From positions 552,501 through 616,500 of the forward strand of contig CATQHQ010000002.1 in the NCBI GenBank assembly GCA_958296005.1: 64,000 nucleotides of DNA. Reading direction: 5' to 3'. Source of the DNA: Longimicrobiales bacterium. GTDB taxonomy: Bacteria; Gemmatimonadota; Gemmatimonadetes; Longimicrobiales; Gaopeijiaceae. Position 1 is the stretch's first letter. Every line of letters begins with the position of its first letter. Position numbers and translations under genes: made by a program. The notes below the pieces were generated by a model, which was given only the letters and a program-made list of their open reading frames with translations, had not been told where the DNA came from and did not search any database. Positions 19,340 to 28,793 of this stretch are shown piece by piece.

Positions 19340-20676
19340 GCAGTCGCGTGAACATTGCCGTCGTAGGCACCGGCTACGTGGGGCTGACCACGGGTGCGTG
19401 CCTGGCCGAAACCGGCCATGCAGTCGTGTGCGCGGACATCCTGAAGGACAAGATCGCCAAGCTGCAGAACGGACAGGTGCCCTTCTACGAGCCAGGTCTA
19501 GAGGAGATCGTTCGCCGCAACTTGGCCGAAGGGAGGCTTCTCTTCACCACGGACGTGGCGGCGGCCGTTCGACGCTCCTACGTGGTTTTCATCGCCGTAG
19601 GAACGCCGCCCAACGAGGACGGCTCCGCCGACCTGCAGCACGTCCTTGACGCGGCGTGCGCCATTGGGCGGGCGATGGACGGAGAACGGATCGTCGTCAC
19701 CAAGAGCACGGTGCCCGTGGGAACGGTGGAGCGGGTTCGGAAGGTGGTGGAAGCCGAGACCCCCCATGTCGCACATGTCTGCTCGAACCCGGAGTTCCTG
19801 CGGGAAGGCGTCGCAGTGCGCGACTTCATGCGGCCGGACCGGGTGGTGATCGGGGTGGACGACCCGGGAGCGGCCGAGGTGCTGCGAGACCTGTACGCGC
19901 CCTTCGCGGGCGCCGACCGGGAGGTCGTGATCATGGACTCGGCGTCGGCAGAGATCACCAAGTACGCCGCCAACGCGATGCTGGCGGCCCGGATCAGCTT
20001 CATCAACGCGATCGCCGCGCTGTGCGAACGGGTGGGTGCCGACGTGGACATGGTTCGGCGTGGGATCAGCACCGACCGGCGGATCGGTCCCACTCACCTC
20101 TCCCCCGGCGTGGGATACGGAGGGTCGTGCTTCCCGAAGGACGTGAAGGCGCTGGCCCGCACCATGCGGGACATGGAGCTGGACCCGGCGATCGTGGAGG
20201 CGGTGGACAACTTCAACGAGGGCCAGAAGGCGGTTCTTCTGGAGAAGGCCGTGGCGCGGTTCGGGGACGACATGGAGGGTTTGGTCTTCGCGATGTGGGG
20301 GTTGGCGTTCAAGCCGGACACGGACGACATGCGGGAGGCGCCCAGCCTGGTGACGATCCGCGGCCTGCTGAAGCGCGGCGCCAAGCTGGTGGTCCACGAC
20401 CCGGTCGCGATCGAAGAAGCGAAGCGGATCGTGGGCGAAGCGATCGAGTACCGAAGCCACGACTACGAAGCTCTTGACGGTGCCGATGCGCTGGTAGTGC
20501 ACACCGAGTGGCAGCAGTACCGGCGGCCGGACTTCGAGGCGATGCGGAGGCTGATGCGAACGCCGGTCGTCTTCGACGGGCGCAACCTCTACGATCCGGG
20601 CGAGATGGGCAGGCGGGGGTTCGAGTACCACTCGGTGGGCCGGCCTCCGATCCTGCCGGTGGACGGCGGAGCGTAG
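19336..20676 (+). CDS. ugd: UDP-glucose 6-dehydrogenase
   Basis: Oxidises UDP-glucose to UDP-glucuronate with two NAD. It is 446 aa if translation begins at the TTG chosen from the AAGGAG site. Rossmann motif [24 protein letters not shown]-like [25 protein letters not shown], and catalytic Cys265 in [16 protein letters not shown] are all intact; the C-domain has [18 protein letters not shown]. The next gene decarboxylates its product, so the pair should make UDP-xylose. Confidence 0.95.
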   Translation: MSSRVNIAVVGTGYVGLTTGACLAETGHAVVCADILKDKIAKLQNGQVPFYEPGLEEIVRRNLAEGRLLFTTDVAAAVRRSYVVFIAVGTPPNEDGSADLQHVLDAACAIGRAMDGERIVVTKSTVPVGTVERVRKVVEAETPHVAHVCSNPEFLREGVAVRDFMRPDRVVIGVDDPGAAEVLRDLYAPFAGADREVVIMDSASAEITKYAANAMLAARISFINAIAALCERVGADVDMVRRGISTDRRIGPTHLSPGVGYGGSCFPKDVKALARTMRDMELDPAIVEAVDNFNEGQKAVLLEKAVARFGDDMEGLVFAMWGLAFKPDTDDMREAPSLVTIRGLLKRGAKLVVHDPVAIEEAKRIVGEAIEYRSHDYEALDGADALVVHTEWQQYRRPDFEAMRRLMRTPVVFDGRNLYDPGEMGRRGFEYHSVGRPPILPVDGGA

Positions 20677-20678
20677 AG

Positions 20679-21674
20679 GTGCGGGTGCTCATCACCGGGG
20701 CCGCGGGCTTCCTCGGTTCCCACTTGGTTGACCGCTTCCTCGCCGACGGCTGGGAGGTGGTGGGAGTCGACAACTTCGTCACGGGCGCTCGAGAGAACTT
20801 GGCCCACTTGGCGAACGAGGCCCGCTTCAGCCTGATGGAGCACGACGTCACCGAGCCCTTCGACGTGGAAGGGCGGCTGGATGGAATCCTCCACTTCGCG
20901 TCGCCTGCTAGCCCCGTGGACTACCTCGAGCTGCCGATCGAGACGCTGAAGGTAGGCGGACAAGGAACCCACAACGTCCTCGAGATCGCCCGGCGTCACG
21001 GCGCTCGCTTCCTGCTGGCATCGACCTCCGAGGTCTACGGCGACCCCAAGTTTCATCCCCAGCCGGAGAACTACTGGGGCAACGTAAACCCGATCGGCCC
21101 CCGGGGCGTCTACGACGAGGCCAAGCGCTACGCAGAGGCGCTGACGATGGCCTACCGCCGCACCTATGGCCTGGATGTCGGGATCGCCAGGATATTCAAC
21201 ACCTACGGTCCCCGGGTCCGGCCGGGAGACGGCAGGGTCGTCTCCAACTTCATCGTCCAGAGCCTGCGGGACGAGGCCTTGACCGTGTACGGCACCGGGG
21301 CCCAGACCCGATCGTTCTGCTACGTGACCGACCAGATCGACGGGCTTTGCCGGCTGTTCGGCGCCAGCTGCGTTGGGCCCGTCAACATCGGAAACCCGAA
21401 CGAATTCACGATCCTCGAGCTCGCGCAGCTGGTCGTGGAAGAAACGGGCAATAGCTTGCCCGTATCCTACTTGCCGCTTCCGCCGGACGATCCGATCGTG
21501 CGGTGCCCGGACATTTCGATGGCGCGCTTGAAGCTGGGATGGACGCCGAAGATCAACCTGCGGATGGGCCTGAGGAAGACGATTCCCTATTTCCGTGGGC
21601 TGATGGAGGCGGGAAGGGACGTCCGGTCGCGCACGCTCCCGATCACGGGAAACACCGGCGGACTCCCGGCGTAG
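20679..21674 (+). CDS. UDP-glucuronate decarboxylase (UDP-xylose synthase)
   Basis: NAD-dependent conversion of UDP-glucuronate to UDP-xylose. It is 331 aa from a GTG 2 nt after the ugd stop; the open frame further upstream is a shadow of ugd. Signatures are [52 protein letters not shown], the catalytic tyrosine-lysine pair in [11 protein letters not shown], and [20 protein letters not shown]. The ASPASP motif separates UXS from other epimerase-like proteins. Confidence 0.92.
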   Translation: MRVLITGAAGFLGSHLVDRFLADGWEVVGVDNFVTGARENLAHLANEARFSLMEHDVTEPFDVEGRLDGILHFASPASPVDYLELPIETLKVGGQGTHNVLEIARRHGARFLLASTSEVYGDPKFHPQPENYWGNVNPIGPRGVYDEAKRYAEALTMAYRRTYGLDVGIARIFNTYGPRVRPGDGRVVSNFIVQSLRDEALTVYGTGAQTRSFCYVTDQIDGLCRLFGASCVGPVNIGNPNEFTILELAQLVVEETGNSLPVSYLPLPPDDPIVRCPDISMARLKLGWTPKINLRMGLRKTIPYFRGLMEAGRDVRSRTLPITGNTGGLPA

Positions 21675-21736
21675 CGGCGTCGGGGGCCCGGAGATGATGA
21701 AACCGGGTCCGGAGTCCGATTCGTTAGATTCAGGCA

Positions 21737-22732
21737 ATGAGACCGCGGAGAGATCAGCGACACGCAGCGGGTCGCGAGCGGCCGACCGTCATCGCGGGCG
21801 GCGCGGCGCCCTGGGCCACCTCCCTGCCCTTGGCCGAAGCACTGTTCCTGGCCACGGTAGTGCCGGTTCTGGTTGCGGGTTGCGGTCCGGGTCCGGGACA
21901 GACTACGGCTCTGTCGCGGGGAGACCGGGCGTTCGCGCAGGGAGACCACGAGCAGGCGCTGGCCGAGTACCTCCTGGCCGTTCGCGAGGACTCCACGGCC
22001 GAGAACTTGGTTCGGGCAGCCCACGTCTACGTCGTGCTGGGGCGGGTGGACGAAGCCCAGTCGCACTACCGAGCGGCGGTGGTCGGGGACGGCGCCTACG
22101 CAGACCAAGCGGCGGCGGACTTCCTGACCTTGGCCAAGGACCTGAACGCGGAGGGAGACAGCTACGGCGCCGCCTACGCCAGGGAGGTCGCCGCAGCGTT
22201 CCGGCCGGGCGCCGGGGTGGACGAGTTGGCCGCGCCTCTGGCCCGCCACTACCAGGAAACGGGCGAGCACGTCCGGGCTCTGGCGCTGTGGACCCGGGGA
22301 ACCGGCGTCGAGGACCCGGACGAGGTCTATGCGACGGGCCGGGCATACCAAGAGATCGGCGACTGCGCGCGAGCCCTCGAGTACTACCAGCGGCTTCGGG
22401 AGCTGGCGTCGCGGCGGGAGGCGGAGGTGCGTTCGAACGAAGGGAGATGCCACTACGAGCTTGCTCTGGAGCGCGAGGAGGAAGGGGACCTGGAAGAAGT
22501 CGTCCGGCACCTGAGCGTCTTCTTGGACGAGTTCGGCGAGCCGAGGAGCCTGCGTCCCCAGGCGTACTACAAGCTGGGCGAGACGTACGAGGAGCTGGGG
22601 ATGTGCGAGGATGCGGTGGGCGCGTACCGAATGGTCGCACGCGTGGGGGTGGCGGGGTTGAACGACTTGGCTCGGAGAGCGCAAGACCGGGAGAACGCGA
22701 TCCGGTTCGGCGACGGAGACGCGCGGTGCTGA
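21737..22732 (+). CDS. TPR-repeat lipoprotein
   Basis: Predicted outer-membrane or periplasmic scaffold protein of unknown partner. It is 331 aa. The long N-terminus ends in a lipobox-like VPVLVAGC at about residues 42-49, then helical tetratricopeptide-like repeats follow (ALSRGDRAFAQGDHEQALAEY, VYVVLGRVDEAQSHYRAAV, LEYYQRLRELA, KLGETYEELGMCEDAV). It overlaps the next gene, bamD-like, by 7 nt, which suggests a shared role in envelope assembly. The gene is not recognised beyond its repeats. Confidence 0.75.
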   Translation: MRPRRDQRHAAGRERPTVIAGGAAPWATSLPLAEALFLATVVPVLVAGCGPGPGQTTALSRGDRAFAQGDHEQALAEYLLAVREDSTAENLVRAAHVYVVLGRVDEAQSHYRAAVVGDGAYADQAAADFLTLAKDLNAEGDSYGAAYAREVAAAFRPGAGVDELAAPLARHYQETGEHVRALALWTRGTGVEDPDEVYATGRAYQEIGDCARALEYYQRLRELASRREAEVRSNEGRCHYELALEREEEGDLEEVVRHLSVFLDEFGEPRSLRPQAYYKLGETYEELGMCEDAVGAYRMVARVGVAGLNDLARRAQDRENAIRFGDGDARC

Positions 22733-23559
22733 GGACGGACGCATCCGCCGGCCCGGCGTTGGCGGTGCTTGCGGGGCTTCTCGGAGCGGCGTGCTCCTCG
22801 GCGCCGCCCTTTGCCGGCTGGACGGCGGAGCAGCTCTTCGAGCACGGGCAAGGAGCTTTCGAGGCGGAGGAGTGGGACGAGGCGCGGAGGACGTTCGAGC
22901 GGTTGGTCCTGACCTTTCCCGGCTTCGACAGCACGGTGGCGGCGCGACACTACCTGGCGGGGGCGTTCTACGCCGACGAGGAGTACCTGAGCGCGGTCTC
23001 CGAGTTCACCCGGATCGTGCAAGTTCACCCGGACGACGAGCGCGCGCCCGAAGCGTGGATGGGGCTGTGCCGGTCCTACGCCGCCATGTCGCCCCACCCC
23101 CAGCGGGACCAGCAGTATACCGGGCAGGCACGCACTACGTGTCAGAACGTGGCCTCCGACTTCCCCGGCACGCCGGTCGGGGACTCGGCGGCGGCGATCG
23201 CCTTCGATATGCACGACAAGCTGGCGGCCAAGGCGTACGGCGAAGGCCACTTCTACTTCCAGAGGGGCATTCTGGAGTCGGCGGAGCTCGTGTTCCTGGA
23301 CTTGGTGGAGTCCTTTGCGGGCACTGGCGCCGCGCCTCAGGCGATGGCCCGGCTGATCGACATCTACGAAGAGTGGGGCTGGGCGGAGCAGCTCGACGAG
23401 TTCACGGCCAGGCTGCGCGACGCATACCCCAATTCGCCGGAGGCCCAAGCGCTCGATCGGGCTGCGACGAGCGACACCGCCACGTCGGCCCGGAGCCGTG
23501 CGCCTCCCACTGCCGACGGGAAGGACGTGGCGCGGGAATGGACGGCGGACCCCGCGTAG
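22726..23559 (+). CDS. bamD: BamD-like outer-membrane assembly lipoprotein
   Basis: BamD is the essential TPR lipoprotein of the BAM complex that inserts beta-barrels in the outer membrane. The GTG at 22726 has GGAGA 6 nt upstream and gives 277 aa. A hydrophobic signal ends in LLGAACSS, a slightly weak lipobox. TPR units follow: AFEAEEWDEARRTFERLV, AGAFYADEEYLSAVSEF, and a region (GHFYFQRGILESAELVFLD) that resembles the YYxxxGxxxxA pattern of BamD. Its presence implies a Gram-negative envelope. A general YfiO/TPR lipoprotein cannot be excluded. Confidence 0.75.
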   Translation: MLRTDASAGPALAVLAGLLGAACSSAPPFAGWTAEQLFEHGQGAFEAEEWDEARRTFERLVLTFPGFDSTVAARHYLAGAFYADEEYLSAVSEFTRIVQVHPDDERAPEAWMGLCRSYAAMSPHPQRDQQYTGQARTTCQNVASDFPGTPVGDSAAAIAFDMHDKLAAKAYGEGHFYFQRGILESAELVFLDLVESFAGTGAAPQAMARLIDIYEEWGWAEQLDEFTARLRDAYPNSPEAQALDRAATSDTATSARSRAPPTADGKDVAREWTADPA

Positions 23560-24212
23560 GGGTCTTCGGCGGCACCTTCGACCCGCCTCACTCGGGGCAC
23601 TTGGCTGTCGCCCGGGCGGCGGCGGAGGGTGCCTCGCTGGAGCGGGTCCTATGGGTGCCGGCAGCGGTCCCTCCGCACAAGCCGGGCCGAGTGTTCGCTC
23701 GCGCCGACGTGCGGCGGCGGATGGTGGAGGCGGCGATCCGCGGCGAGCCCGGCTTCGAGGTGTGCGACCTGGAGCTGGAGCGCGGCGGCATCTCCTACAC
23801 CGTCGATACGCTGCGGGCGCTGACGGCCGCTCACCCCGGCTGGCAGCTCTTCCTGATCGTGGGAGCGGACCTGCTGCCGGGGTTCCCGTCGTGGAAGGCG
23901 CCGGCGGTTATCGAGCAGCTGGCCACGTTGGTGGCAGTGGCCCGAAAAGGGGCGGCTCCCCCCGGGACCACCGAGGGCATGAAGCCGCGGCCCCGAGTCG
24001 TGCTGCTGCCCCGAGTGGTCGATCTTTCTTCTTCGGAGGTTCGGAAGCAGGTGGCGGAAAGAAAGGCCCAAGCAGCCATGTTGCCGCCCCAAGTCGCGTC
24101 CATAATTGAAAGCGAAGGGCTCTACAGCCGCCGAACCGCCGGGTTCGGACGGGCGAGCGGCCCCCACAGGCGGACACCCTCCGGTACGAGAGAGGTCCGA
24201 AACGCAGAATGA
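23538..24212 (+). CDS. nadD: Nicotinate-nucleotide adenylyltransferase
   Basis: Adenylates nicotinate mononucleotide to deamido-NAD in NAD synthesis. It is 224 aa from an ATG overlapping bamD. The nucleotidyltransferase HxGH is seen in GTFDPPHSGHLAVARAA, and WVPAAVPPHKP, GADLLPGFPSWK and the C-terminal ISSSEVR-like VDLSSSEVRKQVAE are conserved. The last roughly 30 residues after EGLYS are a poorly conserved tail. It overlaps the secA ATG by 4 nt. Confidence 0.92.
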   Translation: MDGGPRVGVFGGTFDPPHSGHLAVARAAAEGASLERVLWVPAAVPPHKPGRVFARADVRRRMVEAAIRGEPGFEVCDLELERGGISYTVDTLRALTAAHPGWQLFLIVGADLLPGFPSWKAPAVIEQLATLVAVARKGAAPPGTTEGMKPRPRVVLLPRVVDLSSSEVRKQVAERKAQAAMLPPQVASIIESEGLYSRRTAGFGRASGPHRRTPSGTREVRNAE

Positions 24213-27200
24213 TCAAAGGAATCGTCAAGAAGATCGTCGGCTCCCGCCACGGCCGGGAGGTCCGGCGGCTGGGGCCCCTCGTCGCTCGCATCAACGAGCA
24301 CGGCGCCGCCCTGGCGGAGCTGTCGGAAGACGCCCTGCGGGCGAAGACCGACGAGTTCCGGGAGCGGATCGGCGAGAGCGTCCAAGACGTCCTGGACGCG
24401 ACCGAAGCGGCCCGGGAGCGGAAGCGGGAGAGCGACGAGCCCAGCGAGCGAGAGGCGCTGAGCCTGGAGATCGGGAAGCTGGAGGAGCGCTTCGGCGAGG
24501 CGCTGGCAGAGGCTCTGGAAGAGATCCTGCCGGAGGCGTTCGCCGTGGTGAAGGAGGCGTGCCGGCGACTGGTGGGCCGGCAGGTGCGGGTCACGGGCCA
24601 GCTGCTGGAGTGGGACATGGTTCCCTACGACGTGCAGCTGATCGGCGCGATCCAGCTCCACCGGGGGCGCGTCGCCGAGATGGCCACGGGGGAGGGGAAG
24701 ACGCTTGTGGCCACCATGCCCCTGTACCTGAACGCCCTGGCGGGTCGGGGGGCTCATCTGGTCACGGTGAACTCGTACCTGGCACAGCGGGACGCGGAGT
24801 GGATGGGGGCGATCTACGGCCTCCTGGGCCTGACCGTGGGGTGCATCGACCTCCACGAGCCCGGGTCCCCTCAGCGGCGGGCGGCCTACAACGCCGACAT
24901 CACCTATGGGACGAACAACGAGTTCGGCTTCGACTACCTGCGGGACAACATGGTCCACTCCATGGAGCAGCGGGTCCAGCGGCGCCACCACTACGCCATC
25001 ATCGACGAGGTGGACTCGATCCTGGTCGACGAGGCCAGGACGCCGCTGATCATCTCCGGGCCGGTGAGTCGGGACACCTCCACGCCCTTCAAGCAGATGG
25101 CGCCGGTCGTAGGCGGACTCTTCCGCAAGCAGTCCCGCAAAGTCGGCGCCATGATCGCGGAGGCGGAGAAGCGGCTGGCGGAGGAAGGCGAGGAGGGGGA
25201 CTACGAGGCCGGCGAGAAGCTGCTGGCGGCGAAGCGGGGCGCGCCCAAGAACAAGCGGCTCATGAAGCTCTTCGCCGACCAGCCGTCAGTGGTGAAGCTG
25301 GTGGAGAAGGTCGAGGGCGACTACATGCGGGAGAAGCGCCTGTACGAGATCGACGAGATGCTCTTCTTCGCCATGGACGAGAAGGGGAGCAACGTCCACC
25401 TCTCGGACCATGGGCTGGACGAGCTCTCGCCGGGGGACCCCGACGCCTTCGTGGTGCCCGACCTGTCGGAGGTCATGGGCGAAGTTCAGGAGGACGAGGA
25501 GCTCTCGCTGGAGGAGAAGCGCGCGCGGATCACGGCGCTGGAAGCCGAATACGCCGACAAGTCGCAGCAGATACACGTGATCCACCAGCTCCTCAAGGCG
25601 TACACCCTCTTCCACAAGGACGAGCGGTACATCATCGGCGACGACGGGGCAGTCGTCATCGTGGACGAATTCACGGGGCGGCAGATGCCGGGACGCCGCT
25701 GGAGCGACGGGCTTCACCAGGCCGTGGAGGCCAAGGAAGGGGTGGAGGTGCGAGGCGAGACCCAGACCCTCGCCACGATCACGATCCAGAACTACTTCCG
25801 CATGTACGACAAGCTGGCGGGAATGACCGGCACCGCGGAGACGGAGGAGACCGAGTTCCACCAGATCTACGGACTCGACGTGGCGGTGATCCCCACGAAC
25901 CGGCCGATCGCTCGGGACGACCGCGACGACCTGATCTTCCGCACCAAGCGGGAGAAGTACACGGCGATCATGGACGAGATCGAGCGCCTCAACCGCCTCG
26001 ACCTGCCCGTGCTGGTGGGGACCACCAACGTGGAAGTGTCCGAGACCCTGTCCCGGATGCTTCGTCGGCGGGGGCTGAGCCACAACGTCCTCAACGCCAA
26101 GCAGCACAAGCGGGAGTCGGAGATCGTGGCCGAGGCGGGGCGCCCCGGGGCCGTGACGATCGCCACGAACATGGCTGGCCGGGGCACGGACATCAAACTG
26201 GGCCCAGGCGTCACCGAGCCGCGCACCGTGGCGTGGGCCCAGGAGCGGGGACTGGAGCTGGAGGCGGTCGCGACCACCGACCCCAACCGATGGGAGGATT
26301 TGGACGGGAAGCCCGACGACCACTTGGTCGAGGACGGCGGGCTCCACATCCTGGGGTCGGAGCGGCACGAGGCCCGACGCATCGACCGGCAGCTGCGGGG
26401 CCGGGCGGGCCGGCAGGGGGACCCGGGCGCGTCCCAGTTCTTCCTCTCGCTGGAAGACGACCTGATGCGGCTCTTCGGCGGCATGGAGCGGATCGCCAAG
26501 GCGATGGAGCGGATGGGCGCCGAAGAAGGCGAGGTGATCACCCATCCGTTGGTCACCAAGTCGATCGGACGGGCGCAGAAGCGGGTGGAAGGGAACAACT
26601 TCGAAGCCCGGAAGCGTCTGCTGGACTACGACGACGTGATGAACCAGCAGCGGGAGGTGATCTACGACCTGCGGCTCTTCGCCCTGGAGGGCGGGGAGGA
26701 CCTGAAGAGCGAACTGTGGGAGATGGTCCGCCACACGATGGAAGCGGCGTTCGAGAGCCACCTGCCCGAGGCCGAACCGGAAGACGTGGGGGGGTTGCGG
26801 CAGCGGATGCTGCTGGACCTTCACACGGTGCTTCCGCCCTTGGAGAACGAGGACGAGCCGGGGGAGCTGGAACGAACAGAGGTGTTGGAAGCGGCCGAGA
26901 ACACGGTGCGCGAGTCCTTCGACCGGAAGATCGAATCGTTCGGCGAGCTCCGGGAGCGGGTCATGGGGTTCGTCATGCTCTCGACGATCGACGGCAAGTG
27001 GAAGGACCACCTCTACGACTTGGACCACCTGAAGGCGTCGATTGGCTTCCGAGGGTGGGGACAGAAGGACCCGCTGGTCGAGTACAAGAAGGAAGCCTAC
27101 GAGATGTTCGTCGGGCTCATGGACGACATCCGGCGGACCGTCACCCAGCAGCTCTTCCGGGTGCGGCTGGAGCAGCGCCCCGCGATGCGCTACCCGGCGG

Positions 27201-27628
27201 CGGGGCAGCAGCGGCGGTTGTCCTACTCGGGGCCGTCGGAGACGCCGGGGCAGGGCCCGGCTGCAAGCGGGGGCGCGGGCACGACCGGATCCCGCGGCAC
27301 GGCCCGCACGGCCGCTGGGAGAAGGCGGGGACCGGGCACCTCGAGCCGTCCGGCGGCCCGGGCCGTGGACTCCATGGGGATGGCGGTGCCGGGGGTGCAG
27401 GTCGGGCCCGGTGGTGGCCCCCGAGCCGGGGGCGACGGCGGAACCGGCGGGCTCGGTGCGGGCGCCGTCGATGGGAGCGCCGGTCCCGACGTGCGGCGGC
27501 TGGCTACGAACCGGGGAGGATCGAGGCCGAGCGCGCCGGTGACGGCCACGAAGACGCCGGGGCGAAACGCACCTTGTCACTGCGGCAGCGGACGGAAGTA
27601 CAAGAAGTGCCACGGGGCGCTGGCGTAG
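24209..27628 (+). CDS. secA: Protein translocase ATPase SecA
   Basis: Motor that drives preproteins through SecYEG. It is 1139 aa, longer than the roughly 900 aa of E. coli SecA. NBD1 has the Walker A MATGEGKTLVAT at about residues 158-169 and DEVDSILVDEARTPLIISG; NBD2 has TNMAGRGTDIKLG and ERHEARRIDRQLRGRAGRQGDPG; the two-helix finger and wing region follow (STIDGKWKDHLYDLDHLK). A Gly/Pro/Arg-rich linker of over 100 residues (about 27180-27550) separates this from the SEC-C zinc tail CHCGSGRKYKKCH, which binds SecB or ribosomes. It is coupled to nadD by a 4-nt overlap. Confidence 0.97.
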   Translation: MIKGIVKKIVGSRHGREVRRLGPLVARINEHGAALAELSEDALRAKTDEFRERIGESVQDVLDATEAARERKRESDEPSEREALSLEIGKLEERFGEALAEALEEILPEAFAVVKEACRRLVGRQVRVTGQLLEWDMVPYDVQLIGAIQLHRGRVAEMATGEGKTLVATMPLYLNALAGRGAHLVTVNSYLAQRDAEWMGAIYGLLGLTVGCIDLHEPGSPQRRAAYNADITYGTNNEFGFDYLRDNMVHSMEQRVQRRHHYAIIDEVDSILVDEARTPLIISGPVSRDTSTPFKQMAPVVGGLFRKQSRKVGAMIAEAEKRLAEEGEEGDYEAGEKLLAAKRGAPKNKRLMKLFADQPSVVKLVEKVEGDYMREKRLYEIDEMLFFAMDEKGSNVHLSDHGLDELSPGDPDAFVVPDLSEVMGEVQEDEELSLEEKRARITALEAEYADKSQQIHVIHQLLKAYTLFHKDERYIIGDDGAVVIVDEFTGRQMPGRRWSDGLHQAVEAKEGVEVRGETQTLATITIQNYFRMYDKLAGMTGTAETEETEFHQIYGLDVAVIPTNRPIARDDRDDLIFRTKREKYTAIMDEIERLNRLDLPVLVGTTNVEVSETLSRMLRRRGLSHNVLNAKQHKRESEIVAEAGRPGAVTIATNMAGRGTDIKLGPGVTEPRTVAWAQERGLELEAVATTDPNRWEDLDGKPDDHLVEDGGLHILGSERHEARRIDRQLRGRAGRQGDPGASQFFLSLEDDLMRLFGGMERIAKAMERMGAEEGEVITHPLVTKSIGRAQKRVEGNNFEARKRLLDYDDVMNQQREVIYDLRLFALEGGEDLKSELWEMVRHTMEAAFESHLPEAEPEDVGGLRQRMLLDLHTVLPPLENEDEPGELERTEVLEAAENTVRESFDRKIESFGELRERVMGFVMLSTIDGKWKDHLYDLDHLKASIGFRGWGQKDPLVEYKKEAYEMFVGLMDDIRRTVTQQLFRVRLEQRPAMRYPAAGQQRRLSYSGPSETPGQGPAASGGAGTTGSRGTARTAAGRRRGPGTSSRPAARAVDSMGMAVPGVQVGPGGGPRAGGDGGTGGLGAGAVDGSAGPDVRRLATNRGGSRPSAPVTATKTPGRNAPCHCGSGRKYKKCHGALA

Positions 27629-28323
27629 GAGGCGCCGCCCGGCCGCCGGAGGCTCGGCCCAGGGAGCGGCTTCGGCGCTACGGACCGGGTCCCCTCTCCG
27701 AGCAGGAGCTCCTGGCGCTGGTGATCGGGTCCGGGACGGGTACCACGGCGGCGTGGGAGCTGGCGGAGCAGGTGCTGGCGCTGTCGGGGGGACGGCTACG
27801 CGACTTGGCCCGGATCGACTTGGGGCGCTTGACGGGGATCGCCGGAATCGGTCCTGCCCAGGCTGCGCGGATCGTGGCGGCCGTCGAGTTGGGGAGAAGG
27901 GTGGCGTCGGCCCGTTCGACGCCCGAGGGGCCGGTCACGGGTCCTCAGGACGTGCACGAGATCTTTGCGCCGTCGTTGGCCCACCTGGACCACGAGGAGT
28001 TCCACGTCCTGCTCCTGAACTCGCAGAACGGACCGATCTGCCAGCGCCAAGTGACCCGTGGAATCCTGGACGCGTCCCTGATCCACCCCCGGGAGGTCTT
28101 TCGGGACGCCATCGTGTTGCGGGCGGCGGCGCTGATCCTGGTCCACAACCACCCCTCCGGGAATCCGGAGCCGTCTTCGGAGGACGTGCGGGTGACCCGA
28201 CAGCTGGCGGCAGCCGGGGACCAGCTGGGCATCCCCGTGCTGGACCACATCATCGTGGCGGGCTCCGGCTTTGCTTCGCTCGCTGGGCGGGGGTGCCTGC
28301 AGGCGGTGGAAGCGGCGGCGTAG
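27607..28323 (+). CDS. radC: RadC-like JAB/MPN-domain protein
   Basis: Member of the RadC family, once linked to DNA repair but of uncertain function. The GTG at 27607, with GGAAG 8 nt upstream, gives 238 aa and overlaps the secA end by 22 nt. The N-terminal helix-hairpin-helix region has GPGPLSEQELLALVIGSG and LTGIAGIGPAQAARIVAAVE; the JAMM metal motif is complete in LILVHNHPSGNPEPSSEDV with the upstream glutamate in HEEFHVLLLNSQN. It ends in a convergent gap with a 21-bp tandem repeat. Confidence 0.88.
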   Translation: MPRGAGVGGAARPPEARPRERLRRYGPGPLSEQELLALVIGSGTGTTAAWELAEQVLALSGGRLRDLARIDLGRLTGIAGIGPAQAARIVAAVELGRRVASARSTPEGPVTGPQDVHEIFAPSLAHLDHEEFHVLLLNSQNGPICQRQVTRGILDASLIHPREVFRDAIVLRAAALILVHNHPSGNPEPSSEDVRVTRQLAAAGDQLGIPVLDHIIVAGSGFASLAGRGCLQAVEAAA

Positions 28324-28364
28324 GCGGGGAGAGGCCTGGACAGGGCGGGGAGAGGCTTGGACGG
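28323..28364. repeat. Tandem 21-bp duplication between convergent genes
   Basis: Two adjacent copies (28323-28343 and 28344-28364) of a unit beginning GGCGGGGAGAGGC, differing at a few positions. The first copy starts at the last base of the radC stop codon. It is a simple recent-looking duplication; no hairpin with a T-run is present, so it is not a classical terminator. Confidence 0.8.
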
Positions 28365-28373
28365 GCCTTCGGA

Positions 28374-28793
28374 TCAGAGAGCCCGCCAAACGTCGGCAAA
28401 GCTGGGGTTGTCCGGGTCGTAGCCGGGAGCGAAGCCGCGGAACGTCGCGTCGGACACGTCGAAGCCCCTCACGCGGGCGAGGGCGAAGTGCTTCCAGCCG
28501 GTGGGGGAGGTTCGGCTTCCGCCGCCGACTTGCCATGCGAGGAGCAGCGGATTGCCGGCAGTGCCGACCCCTATGGCGTGGGGCAGGACCAGCCGAAGGG
28601 TCAGATCCGAGCCGTAGACCAGACGAACCTCCCTGCGCCCGACGATCGCTTCGGCCAGCCGGACCCGCATCTCGGCGAGTCGTTCCTCGGCGAGCCTTTC
28701 TCGCGCGAGCCGCTCTCGCTGAGCCGCGTCGTCGTGCCCGACTGGCTCGCCGGAGCTCGGTCGGCGCGCGTTCTTGTCGCCCCGCTCGTCCAT
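28374..28793 (-). CDS. Small WYL-like protein of unknown role
   Basis: It is 139 aa from an ATG that overlaps the stop of the MoeB-rhodanese gene by one base; the longer open frame upstream is antisense shadow. An Arg/Glu-rich N-terminal helix (about residues 21-50) precedes a compact domain with RREVRLVYGSDLTLRLVLPH, NPLLLAWQVGG, GWKHFALARVRGFDV and GYDPDNPSFADVW. The order of a basic strand, a W-x-V-G-G turn and a H-F-A-L-x-R-V-R-G strand resembles the WYL sensor fold found in bacterial regulators. No helix-turn-helix is present. The WYL assignment is tentative. Confidence 0.6.
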   Translation of the reverse strand: MDERGDKNARRPSSGEPVGHDDAAQRERLARERLAEERLAEMRVRLAEAIVGRREVRLVYGSDLTLRLVLPHAIGVGTAGNPLLLAWQVGGGSRTSPTGWKHFALARVRGFDVSDATFRGFAPGYDPDNPSFADVWRAL

